Shown here: positions 1 to 12,600 of the stretch, piece after piece
Layout of the letters: each line of letters opens with the position of its first letter
Numbering within the stretch: the first letter of the stretch is position 1
Source: a virus
DNA: 38,336 bases
Reading direction: 5' to 3' (one strand)
Virus record (IMG/VR): IMGVR_UViG_3300033153_011373
Location: 1-38,336 of that record
Program-made: the position numbers and the translations under genes
Notes under the pieces: model-generated
Seen by the model: the letters and a program-made list of their open reading frames with translations, nothing else
The model's database searches: none
Told to the model about the DNA's origin: nothing

Positions 1-397
1 GACACCCTTCGGTATGCCCGCGTTCATTGCCGATATGGATATATATCCATTCAAAGCCAGGCACATCTTTGATCCACAACATTCCACGATGAAAATCGCC
101 AAATCGATCTGAATATTTTTTATGCAGCCCGCCTTCTTTGCGCAAGGTTAATTTATATAGCCCGTCCGGGATTCGGGTTTCACCGTCAAGCTTTTGAATC
201 CTTTTTGTATCTTCCAAGACAAAGCTGGCAAACTCGCCGTCGATATAAAGCACTCCTGCGGTACTTTCCTCTCCCGTACTGATACGCATCAATTGTAAAT
301 GCATAAAACCCTCCTCGAAACATGAGGTGCATACTTTTTTATGCGCCCTGTCAATATGAATAACGTAGGTGTCTATTCCGCATTTTTCACATATCAT
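1..397 (-). CDS. DUF5675 family phage protein, 3' end cut by the window edge; possible N-terminal zinc ribbon
   Basis: The minus frame is open from the left edge to 397. The part after the internal ATG at 302-304 starts MHLQLMRIST and contains the DUF5675 pattern: an early short beta-rich segment (VLYIDGEF, FVLEDTKR), IPDGLYKLTLR, then DVPGFEWIYIHIGN and HTEGC. DUF5675 proteins are small phage proteins of unknown function, often near lysis genes, which fits the holin-like gene just upstream. There are two candidate starts. The ATG at 304 has an excellent Shine-Dalgarno (GAGGAGGG, 4-5 nt spacing). The in-frame ATG at 397 lies 10 nt after the previous gene's stop and adds 31 residues carrying CxxC (CEKC) and a second CxxC (CTSC), a treble-clef or zinc-ribbon-like layout. 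I give the long form because the extension is too Cys-patterned to ignore; the short form may be the main product. The C-terminus is outside the window. Confidence 0.75.
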   Translation of the reverse strand, partial: MICEKCGIDTYVIHIDRAHKKVCTSCFEEGFMHLQLMRISTGEESTAGVLYIDGEFASFVLEDTKRIQKLDGETRIPDGLYKLTLRKEGGLHKKYSDRFGDFHRGMLWIKDVPGFEWIYIHIGNERGHTEGC

Positions 398-406
398 TTC
401 TTAGCT

Positions 407-619
407 TTATGGACTTTTTCCGGTTACCCTGAATAAGTTTATAAGCAGCAATACTACAATTCCCAAAAGACTAATGAGCGATGATGTTAATGTGCCTATT
501 AACCATTTTTTCATTTCATTAATCTCCGTCCATTGACATTCGTTCACTTTTTTTAAATTCTCTATATCAACCTTTATGCCGCTGTGAGCCCTGCAATCTT
601 TACAACTCTCATTATTCAC
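407..619 (-). CDS. Small holin-like / XhlA-like membrane protein
   Basis: The protein has 70 residues and a GTG start preceded by AGGA. It has an N-terminal CxxC (CKDC, residues 6-9), a charged amphipathic stretch (IENLKKVNECQWTEINEMKKW) and one strongly hydrophobic segment (about residues 43-63, LIGTLTSSLISLLGIVVLLL). It ends in a short basic tail. This layout, a coiled-coil-like helix followed by one C-terminal membrane span, is that of XhlA-type phage holin-associated proteins. It sits between the giant virion protein and the DUF5675 gene, a usual place for lysis genes, but no endolysin is visible in the window. A role in host membrane permeabilisation is inferred from size, topology and location; a small virion membrane-anchoring protein is the alternative. 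Confidence 0.6.
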   Translation of the reverse strand: MNNESCKDCRAHSGIKVDIENLKKVNECQWTEINEMKKWLIGTLTSSLISLLGIVVLLLINLFRVTGKSP

Positions 620-636
620 TGTTTCATATCCTGTTT

Positions 637-3600
637 TTACGCCGCTTTTCTAATATTTGTTTTCCAGTATCGTTTTTTTAATTTTTGCCGGGCTTTTTTT
701 CTTGCCGATTTGATGACTTTTTCAACGATCCGGGCCTTTTGCTTCGGCGTCATTTGCTCCCATCTATCGCTACCGATTAAATCTTTCAGCCGGCGACGGA
801 CAATATCACTCGATTCCTGAAGGTATTCGTTGTATTGGGCTGCTGTCAGCTTTTTAGGTATCCCCGCCGCTGTGATTCGCTTCGACGGCGGTCCCATCTT
901 TAATGACTCCGTTTCGATCAGTTCTTGTATGGCATCATAAACCGAATCTTCATCTTTTGATGGTACTATCGGCCCTTCAACCTTCGGCGGCCAGGCTGTG
1001 TGCATGTGCATGCCGGCGCTCTGCAACAAGAATGATAGAAAATCTTCTTCGCCTTGCAAATAACGTATCCCGTATCCGATTTGAATCGGTTGAAGATTGA
1101 TCGCCTGATTTACAGCCAGAGGTAGCAGCTGAATCCAGAACTGCTCTTTTTCATCATAGGGCGATTCTTTGATCGTTTTTCCGGTTTTTACAAATTCTCC
1201 CACTCCGGTAAATGGCCGTTCTCGCCAATCCTTGCCGGCCGTAAGCGCCTCGCCTATTCTTACAATCGGCGAGCCTTTATGCATAATCAGCCTGGCCGGG
1301 TTCATCAATTTTAAAATATCAAAAAAATGCCCGCCAATTGAAAATGTTTTGCGCGTGCCTTTAAGATCAATGCCCAGGGCTTTATATATTTTGCTGACAT
1401 CCACTTCCGTCCAGCGGAATTTAAAGAATCTATCTCGTGACATCTGTTCTTTATAAAATTCCCATGTATCATCCCATCCATTCAGCAGGAATTGTGTAAT
1501 TAAGGTCGATACTGCTATTCGGGTTATTACCCTGAACCAAAACCGACGATACAGCTTGTCCATACCAGGCGGCGGCGGAACATCCCCGATTTTTTTATTG
1601 ATCCATTCATTCAATCCGGGGATCATGCCGGTTACCGTCCTGAAATTACTTTCGGTGTTACCAGTAATAAACATCAATCCTTCACGTTCAGCGAGCCAAA
1701 AACCGGTTTCAACGGACGGACACCAAATTGTGCCGCTATAGTCCACCTTCTGTGTATTATTGTTATGCCCCCAACAATATATAGTTTTCGGTGTTATACA
1801 TCTTGTTCTCCAACAATTCTTTTCTTGCCGATAAAACGTACTTGGCCGGCCAAGCATCGTTTGTATCAGGGTCATGAAAAAGACTGGTTGCTCCCGACCG
1901 CAGAATCTATTTTGGCCGGTGCCGTCGGCAAGCATCATTGTGTCATAAAGAACCTTCAATTGTCTGTGTGTCAGTTTGCTTAAAAAATCCCACGTCAAGC
2001 CTTCGCTGACACCTTCTGCTTCCATTCTTTGAAATTCATCTGCGGGCACCGTAAAAACGTATTTTTTATAATTAGACACAAAATCATCATGGTCGGAATT
2101 ATATTTATCAGCATGGTATTTTAGCCCCATCTCTTTTAATATTTTAACCGTTTTGGGTTTGGATTGGGTTATTTTGCCATATCGATATTCTTTCATTGTG
2201 CCATCTGCCAAAGTGTCACTACTTTTTTTAACATACCCGTCTGTAACCATCCACCCAACAAGCTTAATGTAATAATCATTGTATGTTTCTTGAGTGGGGG
2301 CATCGAAGTCTGCACAACGGGGGATTGTGTGGTTTGTTTGGAGAGCGCTCGCCTTGACTATATCGTTGCGCTTTGTGGTTATGTTATAAACATAGCAAGT
2401 ATGGTCGGGAGTCATCATTACAGCCCGGTTATGATTTTTTATTTTAACCATCTCCCCGATATAATGTTCGTTGACATATTTATCTTTAATTTTAGACCAT
2501 TTAAGCTTCTTAGATTGGGGATCGAAGGCCATAATTTCATCATCGAGGCTCAATTCATCATATGATTTCCATCCTGTCTTTGTCATAGCCCTTGTTTTTG
2601 AATCCACGCACCAGTCAGGGGCGAATAGCAATAACCTCGCCACGGCCTGTAGGTCCGGGTTGCGCCCCATGCGCTCTAAATGCAGACCACCAAAATCGGC
2701 ATTTATCAATCTCGCAACTTTTTCGGCGATTTTATTTACATCCGGCGGCGAACCGCCTTTTTTAAGATATTCATTCTGTGCTTCTTGCAATTCATGCACA
2801 TACTCCATGGTAAAGGCTTCCATTTTCAGGCCCGTAAAAAACTTGTTAAACAGGCTGCCGGTAAATTTTTCCCTTAAAAATCCTCCATGTTCGATAAGTT
2901 TTCCGGTTTTCTCCAATCCCAAATAATTTGCCAGCCGCTGGATATACCCTTTTTGGTCCCGCAGCATGCTCTCATCAAAATCCTGCATGCGTCCTGTGGT
3001 CAATCCGTTTTTGATTGCCAGCATTGCAATCGGCGCTCGATCCTCAATCTTTTTTAATCCGGCTCTATATGCTTTTACAGGGTTCCAGCCGGAAGTCTTA
3101 TAGGTTTCGCCGGTAAGAGGATCTTTTAGTTCTTTACCGGCTTTCCAGCCGTGATGTATGGCAAAACCCCACGACCTGCCACCGGCAATATGATGGAAAA
3201 ATGATGACAGCAAAAGCCAACTTTTGGTTACGGCGTTAAATCTTAAAAGTGCCTGCTTGCCGGGTACCTCAACCGACAAACGTGAACGGGCGGTCATTTT
3301 ATTTATGATCTCTGCCAGTTGCTTGGGGGCATAAAGCTGCCGTTCTTCCCAGGCATCGGCAATATCCTTTGCCAAGCGATGATCAATATGAGTTTCAAAA
3401 TCTTTTTCCGCAGCAAACTCCTCAGCCGATTCCTGATCTAAAAATACTCGCAGCGCCCTTTTGCCTTGATTACCCTCTTCATCGATCTTAAACACTGCCC
3501 ACGTCTCGGGTTCCCGCTCCACGGCACCGAAAAAGAATTTTCTGCCGTAATCATCGATAATTAAGGCATTCGATTCATCCGGCGCAATATCGGTCTCTAC

Positions 3601-6600
3601 CCGGCCGGCCCATTCCCATATTTTAAATCCCGGAGCTTTCAACGGAGCATAATCTTTATGCTCGCCCTTTCTGGACGTTGAAAACATCCTGCGGCCTTCA
3701 GCATCCCTGGTATTATAGCCCTGGAGAATAAAATCCTTGTTCGCCAGAATAGCTTCCAGGTCGGCTATATAGGCACCATACGAGTTAGTCAGTCCTTGAA
3801 TTTTAAGATCATAACCGGCCATCCAGCCGTCAAGAATAGTCTCGAACGAACGCTTCATCTTGGCCGTGGTAAAGGTCTTGAACCCGTAGGCCGCGCCCGA
3901 AGATTTAAAATCGCTTTCCTTGCCCTTGGGCAAATTCCAAACACGGCGTACATAGTGATCCAAAAAGCTGTTCACTACTTTATTGGCTTTGGCTATTAAA
4001 AACGCCCGGTCAAAACGTTGCCCAATATCTTCCACCAGAGCCTTTTGTTCGTCGGTTAGCTTTTCCGCTCGATCAAGGATATCCAGATATTCTTTTATCT
4101 GGATCTTGCGCCCCTTCGGCGTCTCAGGGCTATCCAGGGCCTCTTTTGCCCATTGTTTGAATTCTTGGGCTTTATCCGGGTTAATTTTAAGATCCCGGTA
4201 TATCATCATCGCCATATCCAGACGATCCGACTCCAGGGAGCGCTTTAACTCCTTGTCATAGGCAAAGGGCGCAACGCGCCCCCGGCGGCTTTTGGGGCCA
4301 GCCAGTCGCTGAACCTCTTTTTGCAGTTCCTGAGTCTCCAGCTCGGCCTCTTTAATACCAACATCTCGCTGCTCAAATATACGGTTGGCAAACGACCGAT
4401 CTTTCTCAATATCATCCAGCGCCTGCTGTCCGGTTGGGGGGATTTCTTTTACGGAGTATTGGGGTATATCCTCTTCTGGAAGGACAGAAATTTTTTGCCC
4501 ACCTTTCCTCGGTGGGCTGGATGGTTTAGGGAGGAATTGCGATTGAAACTTCTTGCCAAGATTGTTTATCTTTTTAAGATTTGATTCGTTAAGTTCAATT
4601 TCAATTTCGTTTGGGCCAACGGCAAAACCTTTAATGCCTGTTTTTTTTCTTAAATGCTTCTCGATTATTATAGGATTTATTTTTTCTCTTATACCTGTCC
4701 TGGAATCAGGTTTTCCATAAATTTCCATGCGCAGTACCGGCGTTTCATAGTATTCTATTTCATTTTCTGAAAGCCTCCGATCCCCTGCGCCAAGCCTTCT
4801 ATATTGCCACTTTCTTTGTATGTCAATATACAAAAGATTGATATTAGACACATCATAATCAGACACCAGCTCTCTGTCAGAAATAATATCAAGCTTACCA
4901 TATAAATCTTCTTTTTTAACAACATCCTTCCCTGCCTTAGAGCCTATCACCTTTTCTAATTCAGCGATGTTATTTTTTAGTTGATTGGGGTTAATATCCT
5001 TATAATCTTTTCCATCTTTTGCCAAATCAACTTCTTTTTGTAAGTATGATAATGGCATGCGCCATTTTTTCTCGGCTTCAATTTTTATTTCACCGACTTC
5101 AAATGGTTTTAATTTGCCGGCATCCTCACTTTTTGCCCAAATCAACTCTTCCATAAATTCTTTATATTCTTTGTCAGAGCGACCCTCAGCATTAAATCTC
5201 GCCTTTACTTCGGCAGGATCAGAAAGATATTCCATATACCTCTCGATACTTTCTTCTGGGCTAACAAAAAATGCTTTTGGGGTTTCACCTGTCTGTATTT
5301 GCCCCCAATGTGTTAATTCATGAATTAGTGTTTTGCGGAGATTTTTCTTGTTGTTTTTTAAGGTGTCGCTTAATACAATTTCGCCTGATATATGATGAAT
5401 AGAGTTGGCTATAGATTCACTTGCAGGAACAAAATAAACTGAACCGCCATTTCTTTTGAATTCCCTTTTGGAATATCCAGTGACTTCAACAAACTCTTCA
5501 TCAGTTAATAAAGATAGCGAATTAGATGCGTCAACCCCGACATATTCCTTGCCGTTGTCGCCAATAAATTTTTTTGAATCTCGTTGATGAATAATTTCAG
5601 GAACAATTTCACCCTTCGGGCTTTGAGGGGTTTCTGTGGTGAGTATGTCGCCCGGCCCCTTTTTGGAGGTCATATATTGAGGGATAACACTTTTAACTTC
5701 TTTTTTCAAGGATTCGTGAATAGCCCTAACAACTGTCGGCCGGCCCGGACGCTCAAAAATGCGCCCGGTTTCAAACTCCCTGGCAACACCCTTTGCAGTC
5801 CGGTAAGCAAGATTCACCAAGGCATCGATGAAATCTCTGATCTTCTGAAGAATTCTGTAAAGCCGTCCTCGCTGCCTGTATTTTTCCCGCGCTTCAAGGT
5901 TGGATTCAATCCACCTGGCCCGGTCTTCCTTGGTCGGACGATAGGAGCTATCCTTTTTTTCAGCTTGAATTTGACGATTTAATACCCGGATATCGGCATC
6001 CTCCAGCAAGCCGATATCCTCGGCCCAGTGCTCTGCCTCATGATAAACTGTCCATTTGTCCGCAATGTCTTTTTGCAGCTCAATGGTCGAATCCTGATAT
6101 TTGCCGGCAAGCAGTTCACCGGATTTGCGCATCCGGCCGTAACCGACCCCAAAAGCAGCCCTGTCTTCTGCAATATGATCAACTGTGCGGATTACCAGGC
6201 CATGACCAGTCTTTGTTTTTACCCACAAATGACCTTCAGGAGAAAGCCCCACGGCCTGGCCTTTAAAAATTCTCTGAATATCTTTTAGAGGCAACCCTGA
6301 TTTTGCAATGCTTGTGCGGGTGGAATATTCAGGGTGGCCGCCGATTACCGTTTTGTAGTCTAAGGAGTGCTCTTTAAACAGATAGTTTTCTTTCAGTTCG
6401 TTCAGATGTTCGATTATTTTAGGGTCAGCATCTTCTCCGAGGAAGTCTTTTGCAAAATCGATCGTTTTTGAAACAGTGTCTATATGTCTTGGAGGAGAGA
6501 AAGCACCGTCAAATAGTTCTGCAATATCCTTTTGCAGCTTTTTGAGCATCCTTATGCGCTTTCCCTCTACATCGTCATATTCTCTGTCAATTTCTTCTTG

Positions 6601-9600
6601 AGGCTTGACTCCAGCACCCTCCTGCAGCTCCTTTTCGATCTCGGCCAATCGTTTCTCAGCGTCTTTTAATTCCTGCTCATGCGCAAAGGGCTCCTTGGTT
6701 ATTTTATTATATTCTTCAAGTTCGGTTTTAAGCCTATCGATCTCGTTACGAGTTGCTTCTGGCTGGTTGATAATACGGTCAATGGAGTGCCTAAAACTCT
6801 GAAAGATACCGGCCATTTTAAAGGACCATGAACGATGAACAATATCACCTTGATATTTTACAACAATTACAGGCTCTACAATTATTTCTTCAGAAAGCTT
6901 TATTTTTCTGGACGGCTCTTTTAACGCAGAAGATCTACTCCAGTCTGTGTCAGGATTAAAAGTAATTTTTAGATCGAACCCGTTGAAATCAGCCTCAATA
7001 TGATAAAGATGGTCTCCATTCTCTTGGAGCTTCCCATATTCCCCAAAAGTCATGCCGGAGAAGCGTTTCTTTATCTTCGCTTTTTTAGATTCAAGTTCAT
7101 CAGCCGCCTTTTTGACAAACTCTTTAGGTTCAAGTGTTTCCCCCTTATAATTAACCGACTTAACCTTCTTGTCAGGGAACTTCGATTCAATCAGCCCCTT
7201 GAACTTAATATCTTCTTTAAGATCGATTTCCTTGTTTGGGATTTTAGTGCTTTTAATATATTTCGCGGAGCGTATTGCGGTTGAAACTTTGCGCTTCCAG
7301 GTATTCCACAGAATATTGAAGTTCTTGATTTTTATCTCAACATCACTCTTTTCAAAAAGCAGAGGATTGCCAGCAAAGGCAGCGTTCATTTCCGCAAATG
7401 ATACTTGCTCCTCACTCAGCGGCTCATCAAAGGTTCGGCCCTCAATATCGCCGGTTAGCATCTGATCGATGAATTTTTGTTTTTTAGTGAGCCGGTCATA
7501 CATTACCGAATCAAGGGTGTTCTTGACCCCGTAATTGAAAATCATTACCTCTGAATTTTCGTTCTTTTCTCTGATAATGCGCCCGTTTCGTTGCTCAATA
7601 TCCATCGGCCTGGGAGGGGCATCCACATGGTGAGCTGCTATCAGTTTGTCTTGAATGTTGACGCCGATGCCAAGCCGTTGTGTAGAGCCAATAATAACCC
7701 TGGCCTTACCCTCTCTGACTCGCTGGAACCAGGACTCTCGCTGAATGTCGTTTGAATCCCTTACGACAATGATCTCCCTTGAGGGAATGCCCTTCTCGAT
7801 CAGCTTTTCTTTTATGTCGTTGTGAGCGTTAAAGGTTTTGGTAGAATCACGGAAAGTATCAAGAAATATTACCTGTGTGCTGCGATTTCCAGCGGTTTCA
7901 GTCCAGATATCATAAACATTTTCAACAACTTTATTTAACTTGCTGCCTGGATCATCCTTGTAATATTGAGGGTCAATCAATCGAAGGTCAACGGCAGCTT
8001 TCTTGGCCTGGCCGAATAAAACAAGGGGGACGTGCCTCTGTCTGCGTTTTTCTTTTCCAGGCAGATTTTCCCAATGCTGGCGCTCTTCTCGCAATTTGTC
8101 GATAAAATAGGTTAGCTCTTCGCTGCGATCAATAACAACATTTTGGGGCTTATCATCTTTCACTTTGGGAAGATTGAGGTTTGCCTGGCTCGTCAAAACC
8201 ACATCAGCAGCGGTATGGAACATCGTTAAGAGTTCCGGTCCGTTCACATACTTATTAAACCGCTCAACTTCTTTAAATGTTCCGGTCTCTGTCTCTTCAA
8301 TGGCGATAGTGGTATCTCCATAATTAGCCGCAAAATCATCAAACAAGGTAGCGTTAAACTCATCCAGAAGATCCGACCGGATATACCGTATCATGGTCCA
8401 CAGTTCTGCGGTCGTGTTGGAGATGGGTGTTCCGGTAGCCAAAATCACATTTTTACCACCGGTTTTTTGCTGTACATATTGGGCTTTCAGTAAAAGCGAA
8501 GTGCTGCGCTGGGCCGATCCCTGGTCAACACCTTTTACGGTTCCCATTTTTGTGAAAAACTCAGAACGCTTATATGCATGGGCTTCATCTATTAAAAGGG
8601 CATCCACGCCAAGCTGTTCAAAGGTGAGTGCATCATCTTTTCTGCGATCAAGAAGCCTTTCGAGCCGATTCATTTTGCGCTTTCTCAGGGCCTTCATGTC
8701 TTTTACCGTAAAAGACTGCTTGCCCTCTTTTTCCTCAAACTCGTCAATGGCCTCTTCGATCATGTCTAACTGCTCTCGAACAAATGCAGCCTCTCTTTCG
8801 GGATTATCAGCTATGCCGTCAAAAAACGAGTGAGGCAGCACAACCGCATCCCAATCACCGGTTGCAATTTGAGACAACAGCTTTTTGCGATTTTTACCTT
8901 TTCGCTGATTGTCTAAGGGGATAAGCACCTTTGCTTGCGGGTAAAGCCTTTTAAAATCTTTGGCATACTGTCTGACAGTGGCATTCTGAATTACAATCAG
9001 CGGTTTTCTGGCGGTCCCAAGGCGCCGCATTTCCATAGCAAGGGTTATATAAGTAAAGGTTTTTCCGGTACCAACACCGTATGCTAATAGCGTTGACTCT
9101 TGCAAACCTCTAACAACTGCTTTCTTTTGCAGGTCTCGGAGTGTTATTTCATGGGAGGCCCCTGGAAAAAAATCGATATCCGGGACTTCAAAATTTCTTA
9201 ATACGCTTCCGTTAAACTCTTCATTATATTTTATAGCCAGCTCGTCACCCCACTTCTCATGGCCTCTGGCCCAATTTAAAAACTCCGTCTGTATTTGCTG
9301 CTGCTTGGCCTGAGCTGCAAGGGTATCTTCTTTGTTTAAAGCGCTCCTGCTTTTGCCGTCTTCTTTCCAATAATCATAAACCTGAGTCCGTTTCAGGTTA
9401 AGGCAATCTTGAACAAGCCTATGACCCTCTCTCCGAGATGTACCCCAAGTATTCGTATTTTTGGCATCATATCGGCCGCTATGAACCCGGATGGCCCATG
9501 AACTCGTCTCCTGCGTTCTGACTTGTTCAACATCAGCCCTAACGCCCATCACTTCCTGGAGAAAATTCTCAACCGTTTCATTAGGTATCCAGGAAGAACC

Positions 9601-12600
9601 TAATTTAAAATGAATAAACTGGATATCAAGATCTTCCGGCTGTACCGCTTCAAGGGCCTTTATGTTCGCCTTATATTCCGGCCTTTCTTCAACTTCGGCT
9701 TTGACCTTTTCGAGCTTCTTTTTGACATTGCCGGACAGATAAACGTCTGGAGGCTCAAGCATTCCGTTCTCAGGATTGATATATGCTCTCTCGCTTTCCA
9801 AAAGACGTTTGCGGGCCTCATCTTCGGTGACCCCCAACAAATTGCCGATATATTTAGCATCGACCTTGTTTCGATAAATTCTGGATATTTTTACGGCATC
9901 TTCAATGCCCTCTGCGTACTCAGGCTCTTTGAAGGGCCAAATCGTTCGTCGTTTTAAAATCGCCGCTTTTTCAAACGTAATGACTTTTTTGGATACCTGC
10001 TCGCCTTGCCTCGGCCCGCTTTTTACCGTGGTTTTGACAATCTCGACATTTTCGTCTTCAAGAGCGTCCACTATGGGAAACTCATTGTCGATCTTGCGCA
10101 AAAATGAATTGGCAACTGCCCCTACATTGCCGTTTCTTTTTACGAACCTATCGTATATTTTGTTGAGATCTTCCCGAAGTCCGTCTATTTCATCATCTGT
10201 CGCATCCTCTTGCTGCATCCGGTCAATTAGAGTTTTGGTAGCTTCTCGAAGTTTCAAGTAGTCTTTTGCCCTACGATCCCTGGCCTTATCGCTGATAGCC
10301 TTTACAAGCTTCCCTTTTGAGTTATAAATTTTAGGCTCTTTCAGCAAACCATCTTCCACCACATAAATATGGCCGTCTTTTACGACTAAAACCCCTTCTT
10401 TGGCCCCTACTTCTGCAAATTGAATTTCCTCGGGGACCATCTTGGAGCCTTCACCGAATATATTTTCAGGAAGATGCTCGATGGCTTCGGCAAGTTGTTC
10501 CTCGATTTTTCCGGTTGGTAAAAGGGTGTATTCATCCTCGCCGCCCCTCATAGTTCCTGACAGGCTATGTTTACCTAAAACCATATCAGGATGATCGTCA
10601 AAATACTCATTAACTGACGCAGTTTTACCTTTTTCGGCAGGCACGTCTTTTAGAATTCGGAAATTTTTGCCTACTCCATGCAGCGCATCGTCTTTTTTAC
10701 GAAAGATCAGAATGTCCGTCGTAACCTCGGTTCCGGCATCCTTTTTAAAGGCTGTATAGGGCAATCGGACCGCCGCAACCAAGTCGGCTTTATTGCCAAG
10801 ATATTCACGTACATAGCCCCTGGTGGCCGCGTCCAGGGTCCAATGCGACGTAATACCCATCACAAGACCCCCCGGCCGCACAGCATCGATAGACCGTGCA
10901 AAATAATAATTATGAATGGCCCAGTCCGTGTATTCTTTGTGCTTTGGGTCATAGACTGAAAAATTACCAAAGGGAACATTGGTTATTACAAGATCAACCG
11001 AATTGTCCGGAATGCCTTTGGCTTTCTCATAGCCGATTTCTTGAATATGGGCCTGGGGATACAGTTTTTGAGCAATTCTGGCAGATATGGAATCAATATC
11101 GACACCTAAAAGAGAGGAATTGTCGGCAATGTGTTGCGGCATCAGACCGAAAAAATGACCTACGCCGATAGCAGGTTCGAACACGGTCCCGCCCTTGAAA
11201 CCCATCCGCTCGGCCATGGCCCACATGGAATCGATGACTTCTCGGGATGTATAAAAGGCGTTAAGGGTGGATTCGGCGGCCGATTCCCATTCGCTTTCGG
11301 TCAAAACACCGCCAAGGGTCGGATGAAGATGCTTGCCGTATTTATTTTCCCACGCCTTATATTTTTCCAGCTTGGATTTATCAGACCAATCATAGGGAGT
11401 GAAATAATCTTCAGGAGTGTCTTCGGAATAGTTTTTAAGGTAACGATCAAAGTCCCGATAAAATACTTTTTGGGCAAACGGACCCCAGCCCACATATTGA
11501 GCCAGGATTTTCTTTTCTTCAGGGGTTGGGTTGCGGTTTTCCGATTCGAGCTTTTTTAGAAGCTTAATCGCCTTAATATTGGCTTTAATCTTGGTTTCGT
11601 CACCCCGTGGGAAGATCGTATCTTCAGGCGCAATAACATGATTTTTATCTTCTTCTTTTAGCTCAGGCTTTGACTCCAGCTCAGGACTTCCTGGAGCTGG
11701 TTGTCCGGCAGCGGTTTCGGCGGGAGCTGGTCGCTCAACGGCGCCACGATCCGGCTTTGAACGATCTCTCTGATCTGGTCGGGCTCCAGTTTCCCCTCTT
11801 TTTTCAGGATGCTTTCTTGCAGGCTTGCCCTCTGCACGACTCTCAGGAGCTTCTTCTTCAGGCCCTCTTTGTCGCTCTGAAATAGATCCAGTGTCGATTG
11901 CGGGTGATTTTCCAGAAGGTATAGCAGGTGGGATTCCCAGTGCGGGTCGAGACTCGGATACTCTATCTCTAACTCTTCCGGTCTCAGTTTCTTCAACTCG
12001 TCTAATGTCAGTGGTTTCATCTGGCCCCTCCTTTTCTGTTGTTTGGATGGGCTTTTCTTTTAATATAACACCTTCTTCCGGTTTTGTCAAAGGTTCGGAG
12101 GGCTTTTCAACCTTTTCATATTTTAGCGTAATCCAACCACCTTCGCCCTCAGTTCTCTCTCTCAACTTTCCAATGTAAGACAGGCTCTCTATTGCCTTTC
12201 TGTTGTCGGCCTCGAAATCTTTTTTTATTGTATAGGCTACAGTTTCAGGGGTTTCTTCTGTCTTTTCCGGCTCCATCTCCCCAGCCTGCTTATCCCACTC
12301 GGCAAGAAGATCGGCGGCGGTTATTTCGGATGTGGGTTTTTCGGCTGGTTCGGCTTTTAATTTCCGCTCCTGTTTGGAAATCTCAAGATCCAAAGCATCA
12401 AGCGTGTCATTAGGGGGGGGCTCCAAGGCAATTTTTTCCGGATTGCCTCTTTCGTAAACTCGAATCGTCTCTTCAATTCCGGCAAGATCCAGGCCGAGCG
12501 CTTTGGCTTTCTTTAACCTCGACCGTAAATGCATTAAAAATTTTCCACTGATAGGGCTTGCATAAGCAGGCTCTTTCACCTTGGGCTTTTCGGCTTTTTT

